23,494 nucleotides of DNA from an uncultured bacterium (GTDB lineage Bacteria; Bacillota; Clostridia; Oscillospirales; Acutalibacteraceae), in contig CAJMRT010000031.1 in the NCBI GenBank assembly GCA_905215855.1, positions 1-23,494 of the forward strand, read 5' to 3'. The number at the start of each line of letters is the position of its first letter. Position 1 is the stretch's first letter. A model generated the notes under the pieces. It saw nothing but the letters and a program-made list of their open reading frames with translations. It had not been told where the DNA came from and did no database searches. Both the position numbers and the translations under genes were made by a program. Shown here one piece after another: positions 15,760 to 22,830 of this stretch.

Positions 15760-17706
15760 TTATTTTTCTTTTGTATCTACTTCGTTCTTAACGAGAGCAA
15801 CAAATTCATCAACAGGCATATTCGGGATTTCTCCTCTTTTTCTTGAACGAACTGTAACTGTTGAAGAGTTCATCTCGTTGTCGCCGATTACAAGGATATA
15901 CGGAATTCTTTCGAGTCTTGCAGCCTTAATCTTAGGACCGATATTTTCATCTCTGCTGTCAACAGTAACTCTCATACCGAGTGAAGTAAGTCTGTCTGCA
16001 ATATCCTGTGCATACTCAACATTACCCTCTTTTATCGGAAGAAGTCTGATCTGCTCGGGAGCAAGCCAAAGCGGCATTACACCGGCAAATCTTTCAATCA
16101 TATATGCAAGAGTTCTTTCAAAGCAGCCGAGTGAAGTTCTGTGAATAATATACGGAAGCTTCTTCTGACCGTCCTTGTCGATGTAGTACATACCGAATCT
16201 TTCGGCAAGGAGCATATCAATCTGGATTGTAACAATTGTGTCTTCCTTACCGAATACATTCTTGTACTGAATATCAAGCTTCGGACCGTAGAATGCGGCC
16301 TCGTCAATACCAACCTCATAGTCAACATCAAGGTCATCGAGGATGGTTTTCATAACAGCCTGTGACTCTTCCCACTGTTCCTTTGTGCCCTCATACTTAT
16401 TATTCTTATTTTCAGGATCCCACTGTGAGAATCTGAAAGTACAGTTTTCAAGAAGTCCTACCGTGTCAAGGAAATATTTAGCAAGCTCAAGACAACCCTT
16501 GAATTCCTGTTCAAGCTGATCGGGACGGAGAATGTAGTGTCCTTCTGAAATTGTGAACTGACGAACACGGATAAGACCGTGCATCTCACCGCTTGCCTCG
16601 TTACGGAAAAGTGTTGATGTTTCCGTAAGACGCATCGGAAGGTCACGATATGAACGCTGTTTGTTAAGATAAACCTGATACTGGAACGGGCAAGTCATAG
16701 GACGAAGTGCGAAGCATTCCTTTTCTTCATCATGCGGATCGCCGAGTACAAACATACCGTCAAGATAATGATCCCAGTGACCTGAAATCTTATAAAGATC
16801 TCTCTTTGCAAGAAGAGGAGTTTTTGTAAGAAGACAGCCCTTTGACTGCTCAACATCTTCAACCCATCTCTGTAAAAGCTGAACAACTCTTGCACCCTTT
16901 GGAAGAAGAATAGGAAGTCCCTGACCTACATAGTCAACTGTTGTGAAGTATTCAAGCTCACGGCCGAGTTTGTTGTGGTCACGAAGTTTTGCCTCTTCAA
17001 GTTTCTTCAGATACTCTTCAAGCATTGAAGCTTTTGGAAATGCAACACCGTAAACACGGCAAAGCTGTGCATTATTGGCATCACCTCTCCAGTAAGCGCC
17101 TGTGCAGGCTGTGAGTTCAATAGCCTTGATAGGTGCAACGCTCATAAGGTGAGGACCTGCACAAAGGTCGATAAACTCGCCCTGCTTGTAGAATGTGATA
17201 TGCTCGCCCTTGTCGGAATGTTCTTTAACAAGTTCAACCTTGTAAGGCTCGTTCATCTCTTCAAGTTTCTTTTCAGCCTCTTCGGGAGAAAGCTCAACTC
17301 TTTCGAGTTCAAGGCCTGACTTAACGATTTTCTTCATTTCAGCCTTGATTTTTTCAAGGTCTTCGGGTGAGAAAGGCTTTTCAACATCAAAATCATAGTA
17401 AAAACCGTTATCAACGGCAGGACCGATTGCACACTTTGCATTCGGATAAAGTCTTTTTACTGCCTGAGCAAGAACATGAGATGCTGTGTGCCAGAAAGTT
17501 TTCTGACCATCAACATTATCAAATGTGAGAAGTTCAACCTTACAATCTTTTTCAAGCGGTGTTCTGAGGTCGCAAAGGTCGCCGTCAACCTTTGCACAAC
17601 ACACGGACTTGTACAAACCTGCACCGATTGATTTTGCAATTTCGGCAGGAGTTGTGCCGTTTTCAAATTCCTTGACTACTCCGCCTTTTAATTCAACACT
17701 AATCAT
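15760..17706 (-). CDS. thrS: Threonyl-tRNA synthetase (648 aa)
   Basis: Charges tRNA-Thr. TGS domain at about 1-62 (MISVELKGGVVKEF). The editing domain has its full metal set H73, H77 (FWHTASHV), C182 and H186 (LCAGPHLM). The class II catalytic core has zinc ligands C339 (RPMTCPFQ), H390 (SEGHYIL) and H522 (IIHRTS); motif 2 is FRNEASGEMHGL and motif 3 GCFERTLAYMIE. The anticodon-binding domain begins near 545. An in-frame extension runs upstream into the leader, but ATG 17706 is chosen: AAGGAG lies 7 nt before it and the TGS domain begins at once; ATG 17712 is too close to that site. Expression is controlled by the T-box leader directly upstream. Confidence 0.97.
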   Translation of the reverse strand: MISVELKGGVVKEFENGTTPAEIAKSIGAGLYKSVCCAKVDGDLCDLRTPLEKDCKVELLTFDNVDGQKTFWHTASHVLAQAVKRLYPNAKCAIGPAVDNGFYYDFDVEKPFSPEDLEKIKAEMKKIVKSGLELERVELSPEEAEKKLEEMNEPYKVELVKEHSDKGEHITFYKQGEFIDLCAGPHLMSVAPIKAIELTACTGAYWRGDANNAQLCRVYGVAFPKASMLEEYLKKLEEAKLRDHNKLGRELEYFTTVDYVGQGLPILLPKGARVVQLLQRWVEDVEQSKGCLLTKTPLLAKRDLYKISGHWDHYLDGMFVLGDPHDEEKECFALRPMTCPFQYQVYLNKQRSYRDLPMRLTETSTLFRNEASGEMHGLIRVRQFTISEGHYILRPDQLEQEFKGCLELAKYFLDTVGLLENCTFRFSQWDPENKNNKYEGTKEQWEESQAVMKTILDDLDVDYEVGIDEAAFYGPKLDIQYKNVFGKEDTIVTIQIDMLLAERFGMYYIDKDGQKKLPYIIHRTSLGCFERTLAYMIERFAGVMPLWLAPEQIRLLPIKEGNVEYAQDIADRLTSLGMRVTVDSRDENIGPKIKAARLERIPYILVIGDNEMNSSTVTVRSRKRGEIPNMPVDEFVALVKNEVDTKEK

Positions 17707-17736
17707 AACCATTCTCCTTTTTAATATGTGATGAAA

Positions 17737-17977
17737 ACAAAAAATCCCAATATTCCAAAACGGAATATTGGGACGAATAAATCGTGGTTCCACCCAAGTT
17801 CGGCTAAAAAGCCCTCTTGAAAGGTTTTAACGCAACCAAACGCCGTGCCATTTCCTGCACAGTCTCAAAGGTGGTAATTTGCAATGCTTTTTGCGAAATA
17901 TCACAGCAAATAATTTCGCTCTCTGGAAAAAGCAGGACTGCAAATCGTGTCCTCATCAAAAATCAATTTTCTTTTCA
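17737..17977 (-). promoter_or_regulatory. T-box riboswitch leader of thrS
   Basis: The conserved T-box core TTGGGTGGAACCACG lies at 17783-17797 on the minus strand. It is followed by a perfect 12-bp terminator (17745-17756 with 17762-17773, 5-nt loop) and TTTTTTGTTTT. Upstream, Stem I features are readable: AGAGAGC, a distal GCTGTGA and, on its 3' side, AATTACCACC. The ACC at 17873-17875 (or the adjoining 17870-17872) is a threonine codon and the likely specifier. Uncharged tRNA-Thr should pair with ACC and the UGGA bulge, favouring antitermination; charged tRNA allows termination before thrS. The exact specifier register is inferred, not folded. Confidence 0.95.
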
Positions 17978-17982
17978 TCTGT

Positions 17983-18011
17983 ATGGTATCACTTTAAAAC
18001 CTGAATGTCAA
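17983..18011 (-). promoter_or_regulatory. thrS: Promoter of the T-box/thrS operon
   Basis: Perfect TTGACA (18006-18011, minus strand), 17-nt spacer, TACCAT (17983-17988). It lies just before Stem I, with a start expected near 17976. Confidence 0.75.
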
Positions 18012-18032
18012 CACCTAATTTGATGTTTTTAA

Positions 18033-19499
18033 TTATTTTTTATCTTCGAGTTCCTTGAGAAGTTTGTCGATTTCGCTCATTCTGTCACTTGTAACTTCAA
18101 AATTTTCAACAGGAGCTTCTGCCTTTATGGGTTCCGGCTTTTTCTCGGGAGTATTGATACGCCTTGCATTCTTAAATTCCTCGTGAATTTCAGGCTCTGC
18201 CGAAATATTTTTTACTGACCTTGCAGAATTTTCTTCAGCAGGCTTTGCTGTAATTTTTTCAACAGACTTTGCAGGACTCTCTTTAACAGGCTTTGCCGTA
18301 ATTTTTTTAACAGACTTTGCAGAACTCTCTTTAACAGGCTTCGCTGTATTTTTTTCAACAGGCTTTACGGGATTTTCTTTAACAGGCTCTGCAGTCTTCT
18401 TCTCAGGCTCAGCGGCAATTTCTTCGGCAAACTGAGTATGTGTTTCTTCGCCGTAGCCGAGAACAAGACCGTCATTCATATTGGCATCTTTGATTGTTGA
18501 CTCATCATAGTTGTCATCATCATAACCCATTACGAAATCAGAAAGACCCTGTGCGGCAGCCTCATAGCTGTCATCACTTGCAGGAACATCGTCTTCCTTT
18601 TTATCAGATACAACGAGTTCATCATAACCGCCTGAGCTGATGTAGCTGTTTTCGTATGTATCTTCATCTTCGGGAAGGCTGTCAATAATTTCAATCTCTG
18701 CCTTTGTAAGGCAGCCTGCAAACATTTCTACAGTAAATGAAATAATGTATGCAGCAAGAACAATGAACATAATACCGTTCACGAGAGCGCTTACACCTGT
18801 GTTTTCAACAGAAGAAGTAAGAATAGCGCCAATGCCGTAAGCAAGTGAAACAGTTGCGGCAGGCAAGCCGTAGATAAAGCAAGCCTTTACCGGATTTTTA
18901 CCCTTTACTCTTGAAACAACCATTGAACTTGAGAAAAGGTAAAGCGTGATAAAGATATAGCAGAAAAGCGGTGTCATATCGCTTGCTGAAATTGAAACCT
19001 TTGTAGCGGCAATAAATTCGGATACAAGTCCGCAGCAACCCCAAAGTGCAGGGAAAACAAAGAACATTGACGCATTTGAAACAGTTGACTTGCCTGTAAA
19101 ATGCACCTTACTAATCATAACCATTGCAATAGCCGCAGGAATTGAGAACAGTGCGACAATAATGCTCAAAAGGTAGTTTTCGCTGTTGCCGGGAGTTGTA
19201 TTGAGCAGAGTAAGGAATGATGAACCAACAATTGCAAGACCCGAAAGAATTGCAAGTGCACCCGAAACAACATTTCTCTTTACAGGATAAACAGGTGCTG
19301 TTCTTCTGTCAAAAAGGTTAATCAACACACACACTGCAAAAAGTCCGAGTGATATTCCGATTACACAATAGTTGATTGTGGATTTATTCATTCCGAACAA
19401 AAGCCCGTTGCCGTCCATAGCAAACATACTCATTATCTTGAGGGCAACTGCTGCGATAACAGCCGGTATAAATGGTATAATTGAATATTTTGTTTTCAT
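18033..19499 (-). CDS. Eight-TM membrane protein with Lys/Pro/Ala repeat tail, function unknown (488 aa)
   Basis: I do not recognise the family. The first 262 residues hold about eight hydrophobic helices (near 8-26, 42-62, 78-99, 108-130, 142-166, 176-196, 205-228, 236-262). An acidic soluble region follows (263-365), then a low-complexity tail (about 365-436) of 16-residue units such as ITAKPVKESPAKSVEK, and a charged C-terminal helix (472-488). The tail is probably cytoplasmic if the N-terminus is inside. GGAG precedes ATG by about 7 nt. It is preceded by an AT-rich divergent region and followed by the thrS promoter. The repeat tail could be a flexible tether or protein-binding arm; this is inference. 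Confidence 0.7.
   Translation of the reverse strand: MKTKYSIIPFIPAVIAAVALKIMSMFAMDGNGLLFGMNKSTINYCVIGISLGLFAVCVLINLFDRRTAPVYPVKRNVVSGALAILSGLAIVGSSFLTLLNTTPGNSENYLLSIIVALFSIPAAIAMVMISKVHFTGKSTVSNASMFFVFPALWGCCGLVSEFIAATKVSISASDMTPLFCYIFITLYLFSSSMVVSRVKGKNPVKACFIYGLPAATVSLAYGIGAILTSSVENTGVSALVNGIMFIVLAAYIISFTVEMFAGCLTKAEIEIIDSLPEDEDTYENSYISSGGYDELVVSDKKEDDVPASDDSYEAAAQGLSDFVMGYDDDNYDESTIKDANMNDGLVLGYGEETHTQFAEEIAAEPEKKTAEPVKENPVKPVEKNTAKPVKESSAKSVKKITAKPVKESPAKSVEKITAKPAEENSARSVKNISAEPEIHEEFKNARRINTPEKKPEPIKAEAPVENFEVTSDRMSEIDKLLKELEDKK
18229..18400. repeat. 48-bp degenerate coding repeats
   Basis: Units begin at 18262 and 18310, exactly 48 bp apart, sharing ACAGACTTTGCAG-ACTCTC and AACAGGCTT blocks; less perfect copies flank them. 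They encode the 16-residue Lys/Pro/Ala/Ser repeats of the membrane protein tail. Confidence 0.8.
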
Positions 19500-19740
19500 A
19501 TAATTCTCCGTTTCTGTACCGTAACAAGCCGATTTTCAAAAGCAACATTGTTACACGATTATTGATATGCCGCCGTAAAACAGCACGGCAAAAATAAATA
19601 CAAATTGAATTGTAAGTAATTATTATTTCGGTTTAATCATATATTATTTTAAGCCAACATAACCGTTATGTCAAGAAAAAATAAGTCACAAAATAGATTA
19701 GTATTATTTATTTTTTTGTGCGAAATAAAGGAGCAGTATA
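19500..19740. promoter_or_regulatory. Divergent intergenic region with a 15-bp palindrome
   Basis: AT-rich region between the eight-TM gene and the SpoIID-like gene. ACATAAC-C-GTTATGT at 19657-19671 is a perfect dyad with 7-bp arms, about 70 bp before the plus-strand gene, and is operator-like. GCCGT / ACGGC form a small hairpin near 19570-19590. No promoter pair is clear on either strand; a minus-strand TACAAT near 19610 is the best -10. Confidence 0.45.
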
Positions 19741-20349
19741 ATGAAAGGAAAAATAGGTGCTGTTGTTGTTTTGTTAATTCTCACCGCCATACTTCCGATT
19801 GCAGTTTCAAAGTGTTCGTCAAAAAATACCGTAAGTCAAACTGTGTCAACATCGGACACGCCTGAAAAGCCGAAAAATTCAGATGAGATTCTCTGCGCTT
19901 TGACGGCAGGACTTTATAAAGACAGCTACTCTGCCGAAACGCTGAAAGCCATCGCTATTCTTATGAATACCGATTACAAAGCAAAACCCGATTCCTTTGA
20001 AACAAGTGATTTTCTTTATGAGGAAAACGCCTCCGGCAATATGAAAGATGTTTATTCGGAAATCAAAAAGGCGGCTGAAAGTGCCAAAAACAAAACACTC
20101 CGCAAAAAAAGCGAAGTGTTGTTTGTTCCCTACTCTGAAACTTCAAACGGCATTACATATAAAAATGAAAACTACAAATATCTTCACAGCGTTGCGTCGC
20201 CTTGGGACTGTTATGCAACAAATTATGATAAAAATGCCGAATGTGTGGGAGTGAGTCTTTCAGGAATTGACTACCTTTGCAAAAACGGTTACAGTGCCGA
20301 AGATGCGTTATTGTGGTATCTCCCCGATTTTGAAATTCAGACAGACTAA
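19741..20349 (+). CDS. Exported SpoIID-like protein, degenerate (202 aa)
   Basis: The N-terminal hydrophobic helix (about 4-23) is a signal anchor or signal peptide; Cys25 is near its end but the lipobox is poor. The rest resembles the SpoIID/LytB lytic-enzyme domain: SAETLKAIAILMNTDYKA matches the usual EALKAQAVAARTYA block, KYLHSVASPWDCY the pyLksV-sp-D block, and CVGVSLSGIDYLCKNGYSAEDALLWYLPDFEI the G-x-G-x-SQYGA...G-x-x-x-x-x-IL-x-Y-Y region. The catalytic Glu of the A-x-E-M-P motif is absent (TAGLY) and the H-G-x-G-x-SQ signature is eroded. It is far shorter than SpoIID (about 340). Likely inactive or a binding protein. AAAGGAG is 6 nt before ATG. Its stop overlaps the stop of the converging gene by 4 bp. 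Confidence 0.6.
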   Translation: MKGKIGAVVVLLILTAILPIAVSKCSSKNTVSQTVSTSDTPEKPKNSDEILCALTAGLYKDSYSAETLKAIAILMNTDYKAKPDSFETSDFLYEENASGNMKDVYSEIKKAAESAKNKTLRKKSEVLFVPYSETSNGITYKNENYKYLHSVASPWDCYATNYDKNAECVGVSLSGIDYLCKNGYSAEDALLWYLPDFEIQTD

Positions 20350-20642
20350 TTTACATAGTATGATGCAATGTGTCTTAACTTGTCCCTTGCCTTAATAATG
20401 TGTCGGGAAACCGTTGAGGAATTGACTCCCAGTTCCTCGGCAATTTCCTTTTCCTTTTTGCCGTTGAGATAGTAGTCGATTATGCAGATTCTCTGTCTTT
20501 CGGTCAGCTCATTCAAAACAGCCATTGAAAGAATTTTTTTCATCTTTTCACGAGAACTTTCATTGGTACTGCCGTGATGAAAACCCGAATCAGCCATAAA
20601 TCTGTGTTTATTGTTGTCTGTAATATGAATTATATTTTTCAT
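20346..20642 (-). CDS. Sigma-70 region 4-like helix-turn-helix regulator (98 aa)
   Basis: Residues 46-90 read LTERQRICIIDYYLNGKKEK then EIAEELGVNSSTVSRHI and KARDKLR, the region 4 / LuxR-type HTH that binds -35 DNA in sigma factors. There is no region 2, so it is not a complete sigma factor. The N-terminal 40 residues are polar and unrecognised. It follows the 68-aa gene by 4 bp with GGAG in that gene's last codons, so the two are translated together. Similar small region-4 proteins occur on mobile elements and phages of clostridia, but nothing else mobile is seen here. Likely a DNA-binding regulator, possibly of its own promoter. Confidence 0.75.
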   Translation of the reverse strand: MKNIIHITDNNKHRFMADSGFHHGSTNESSREKMKKILSMAVLNELTERQRICIIDYYLNGKKEKEIAEELGVNSSTVSRHIIKARDKLRHIASYYVN

Positions 20643-20646
20643 TCAA

Positions 20647-20853
20647 TCATTCTCCGTAATATCTTCCTAAAAGTAAATTTGAAATATGTATACACTCATT
20701 GTAATAAATTTTGTATTTAGCGATTTTTAAATCAAGTTCTTTTTTTGAAATATCCGATTTACCTCTTTTTTCAGATTTGAGCCTGTCAATAACATCCGCA
20801 ATGTTGTTTGCGGTGTTCTTATACTCATTTGACCATTCAAAATAATCTATCAT
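20647..20853 (-). CDS. Small charged helical protein, unknown (68 aa)
   Basis: Starts MIDYFEWSNEYKNTANNIAD and ends LLLGRYYGE. The composition (many K/E/D with regular hydrophobic residues) predicts a helical hairpin or coiled coil. No signal peptide and no known motif. AAAGGA lies about 8 nt upstream of ATG. It is the first gene of a two-gene unit with the HTH protein; a partner or modulator role is inference from gene order only. A strong promoter with operator repeats lies just upstream. Confidence 0.65.
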   Translation of the reverse strand: MIDYFEWSNEYKNTANNIADVIDRLKSEKRGKSDISKKELDLKIAKYKIYYNECIHISNLLLGRYYGE

Positions 20854-20882
20854 GCTTACATCCTTTCTCTGCTTTATTCATT

Positions 20883-20913
20883 TAGAAGGTATGACGGGGC
20901 TTTCAACCTTCTA
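20883..20913 (-). other. Hairpin at the 5' end of the HTH operon transcript
   Basis: TAGAAGGT (20883-20890) pairs with ACCTTCTA (20906-20913), 15-nt loop. The stem begins at about the predicted transcription start, so the mRNA would open with this stem. Probable role: transcript stability. Confidence 0.5.
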
Positions 20914-20918
20914 ATTCC

Positions 20919-20947
20919 ATTATACAGAACATATCGAACAGATTCAA
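20919..20947 (-). promoter_or_regulatory. Promoter of the 68-aa/HTH operon
   Basis: Minus-strand TTGAAT (20942-20947), 17-nt spacer, perfect TATAAT (20919-20924). Expected start near 20912. Confidence 0.8.
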
Positions 20948-20964
20948 GAACATTTGTTCGATAT
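20927..20964. promoter_or_regulatory. GAACA operator cluster overlapping the promoter (SOS-box-like)
   Basis: GAACA occurs at 20927, 20936 and 20948, and its complement TGTTC at 20955. Two dyads result: GAACATTTGTTC (20948-20959), close to the Gram-positive LexA consensus GAAC-N4-GTTC, directly beside the -35; and a perfect 10-bp inverted repeat ATATCGAACA (20931-20940) / TGTTCGATAT (20955-20964) enclosing the -35. Binding of LexA or an autoregulator here would block RNA polymerase. The identity of the regulator is inference. Confidence 0.6.
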
Positions 20965-21100
20965 TATAAGTGACATACATTCACTGTCCCTTTGTACGGA
21001 CTATGACCGTAAAAATTAAAATTTCTTTGTTTTCTACATAAAATTCAGAAAATAGCCAAAAAGGCTTTCTGTTTTTACTAAAAATTTGGTGTGTAAATCA

Positions 21101-21130
21101 ATTACAAATTCTAATTAAAAAGTGTATAAT
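21101..21130 (+). promoter_or_regulatory. Promoter of the MATE gene
   Basis: Perfect TATAAT (21125-21130) with ATTACA 18 nt (or TTACAA 17 nt) upstream. The start is expected near 21137, at the foot of the hairpin that follows. Confidence 0.65.
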
Positions 21131-21140
21131 AAAAGCAATC

Positions 21141-21190
21141 GTGCAGCATTGAATGGCATAAGTCCGGATTTTCAATGCTGCACATTTTTT
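21141..21190 (+). promoter_or_regulatory. Terminator-like hairpin in the MATE leader (possible attenuator or short RNA)
   Basis: A perfect 13-bp stem GTGCAGCATTGAA (21141-21153) with 21171-21183, 17-nt loop, then a run of six T. It lies between the promoter and the MATE ribosome binding site and looks like a full intrinsic terminator. Read-through would be needed to express the pump, so the leader may act as an attenuator, or produce a short RNA of about 50 nt. No antiterminator arm was recognised; the loop contains the self-complementary TCCGGA. Confidence 0.65.
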
Positions 21191-21215
21191 GTGTCAAAAC
21201 AGCGGAGGTTATATG

Positions 21216-22619
21216 ATGGAAAAAGCACATAAAATGAATAAAATGGGAACGGAAAAGATAAGCAAACTACTGCTTACAATGGGTGTTCCGATGATAATTT
21301 CAATGGTTGTACAGGCCGTGTACAACATTGTTGACAGCTATTTTGTAAGCTGTATAGAAGATCCGAACATACCCGCACTCGGAGATTATGCGGTGAATGC
21401 ACTAACGCTTGCATTTCCTATCCAGATGCTTATGGTTGCGGTCGGAGTAGGAACGGGAGTCGGCATTAACTCGATTTTGTCGAGAAGTCTTGGAGAGGGC
21501 AACAAGGAAAAGTGCAGTAAAATTTCGGGCAATTCAATTTTTCTTGCACTTTGCACCTGCATTGTGTTCGTACTTTTCGGAATTTTCGGAGTTGACGCAT
21601 ACATTGCCTCACAAACAAGCGACCCGATTATCACATCAATGGCTGTTTCCTACCTCAAAATCTGCACATACAGTTCACTCGGTGTGAGTATGTATATGAT
21701 TTTTGAAAAGCTGTTGCAGGCAACAGGTTACACAATGCAGACTACAGTTGCTCAAATTGTAGGTGCGGTTGTGAATATGATACTTGACCCGATTATGATT
21801 TTCGGCTGGTGCGGTTGCCCAAAGCTTGGAATTGACGGTGCGGCAATTGCAACGGTCATCGGTCAGTTTATTTCATTCTTTATTGACGCATATTTCTATT
21901 TCAGATGCAATTCAAAGCATTTTGACACATCTTTGAAGTATATAAAGCCTGAGGGCAAAATCATCAAGCAGATTTATCAGGTTGGTATCCCTGCAATTAT
22001 TATGCAGGCGCTTATGTCGATTTTGACATACAGTATCAATGTTATTTTTGTAAGAGTGTCAACAGATGCGGTTACTGCTTACGGAATTTACTACAAAATT
22101 CAGCAGTTTGTATTCTTTGCCGCATTCGGTATGAACAATGCTATGATTCCGATTATTGCATTCAACTACGGTATGCAGGATAAAAAGCGAGTAAATCAGG
22201 GTATTAAGTACGGCCTTATTTTCACGGTGTCAATTCTTTGTGCCGGAATTATAATTCTACAAATTTTCGCAGAACAGATACTCGGAATATTCTCTCTTTC
22301 ACAATCTACAACCGAACTTGCAATGCTCGCAATAAGAATTATCACGCCGGGGTTTGTTTTTGTAGGTGCTAACATTGCTTATCAGGGAATTTTTCAGGCA
22401 CTCGGCAACGGTGTACATTCTCTGATACTCTCGCTTGTGCGACTTATCGTTGTTCCTCTTCCGCTTGCATACATCATTTCGTGCTTTGATTTTGCATCTT
22501 CAATCATCTGGATTGCATTCCCGATTGGCGAGGCTGTAGCGTTTGTTATTGCCTTGATTTTTATGGCTCACATTCGCAGAAAAAAGATTTCTCCTATACA
22601 AAGTCCAGTTCAGCAGTAA
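21216..22619 (+). CDS. MATE family multidrug/Na+ (H+) antiporter (467 aa)
   Basis: An inner-membrane efflux protein of the MATE/NorM-DinF superfamily with about twelve TM helices in two halves. Typical stretches are LLLTMGVPMIISMVVQAVYN, IVDSYFVS, GVGTGVGINSILSRSLGEG, EKLLQATGYTMQTTVAQIVG, NMILDPIMIFG and, in the second half, FGMNNAMIPIIAFNYG and YQGIFQALGNG. It exports cationic drugs or metabolites in exchange for Na+ or H+; the substrate cannot be told from sequence. The frame is open back to a TTG at 21189, but GGAGG (21204-21208) points to ATG 21216 (7 nt) or 21213 (4 nt). It has its own promoter and a terminator-like leader. No strong terminator follows at once. Confidence 0.93.
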   Translation: MEKAHKMNKMGTEKISKLLLTMGVPMIISMVVQAVYNIVDSYFVSCIEDPNIPALGDYAVNALTLAFPIQMLMVAVGVGTGVGINSILSRSLGEGNKEKCSKISGNSIFLALCTCIVFVLFGIFGVDAYIASQTSDPIITSMAVSYLKICTYSSLGVSMYMIFEKLLQATGYTMQTTVAQIVGAVVNMILDPIMIFGWCGCPKLGIDGAAIATVIGQFISFFIDAYFYFRCNSKHFDTSLKYIKPEGKIIKQIYQVGIPAIIMQALMSILTYSINVIFVRVSTDAVTAYGIYYKIQQFVFFAAFGMNNAMIPIIAFNYGMQDKKRVNQGIKYGLIFTVSILCAGIIILQIFAEQILGIFSLSQSTTELAMLAIRIITPGFVFVGANIAYQGIFQALGNGVHSLILSLVRLIVVPLPLAYIISCFDFASSIIWIAFPIGEAVAFVIALIFMAHIRRKKISPIQSPVQQ

Positions 22620-22795
22620 AAACAAGACTTCTTATTGATTTGCTTTTTGTTTATTTTGTATAGATGGGATTTTTGAAATCACTGTTTTTAAAGGGTAATT
22701 CAAAATTCCAAAAAAATTATGCACAAACATCATCTTATTTTTTTGTACAGTTTGTCTTTTTGACTGTATGAATATTAGAATTGCACCCTCTCGCC

Positions 22796-22824
22796 TTGAA
22801 TTTATCCCTAAAAATCGGTATAAT
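22796..22824 (+). promoter_or_regulatory. Near-consensus orphan promoter
   Basis: TTGAAT (22796-22801), exactly 17 nt, TATAAT (22819-22824). The expected start is near 22831. No gene follows in this direction before a terminator. Confidence 0.75.
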
Positions 22825-22830
22825 ATATAA

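Noticed and set aside
18229..18400. CRISPR-like array
   Set aside because: Repeats are adjacent with no unique spacers and encode in-frame 16-residue protein repeats.
20346..20853. Remnant of a prophage or integrative element
   Set aside because: A region-4 HTH protein recalls such elements, but there is no integrase, attachment repeat, tRNA gene or structural gene in the window.
21153..21161. Mini-ORF ATG-GCA-TAA in the loop of the MATE leader hairpin
   Set aside because: No ribosome binding site; a two-codon ORF is expected by chance. Would matter only if ribosome stalling there were shown.
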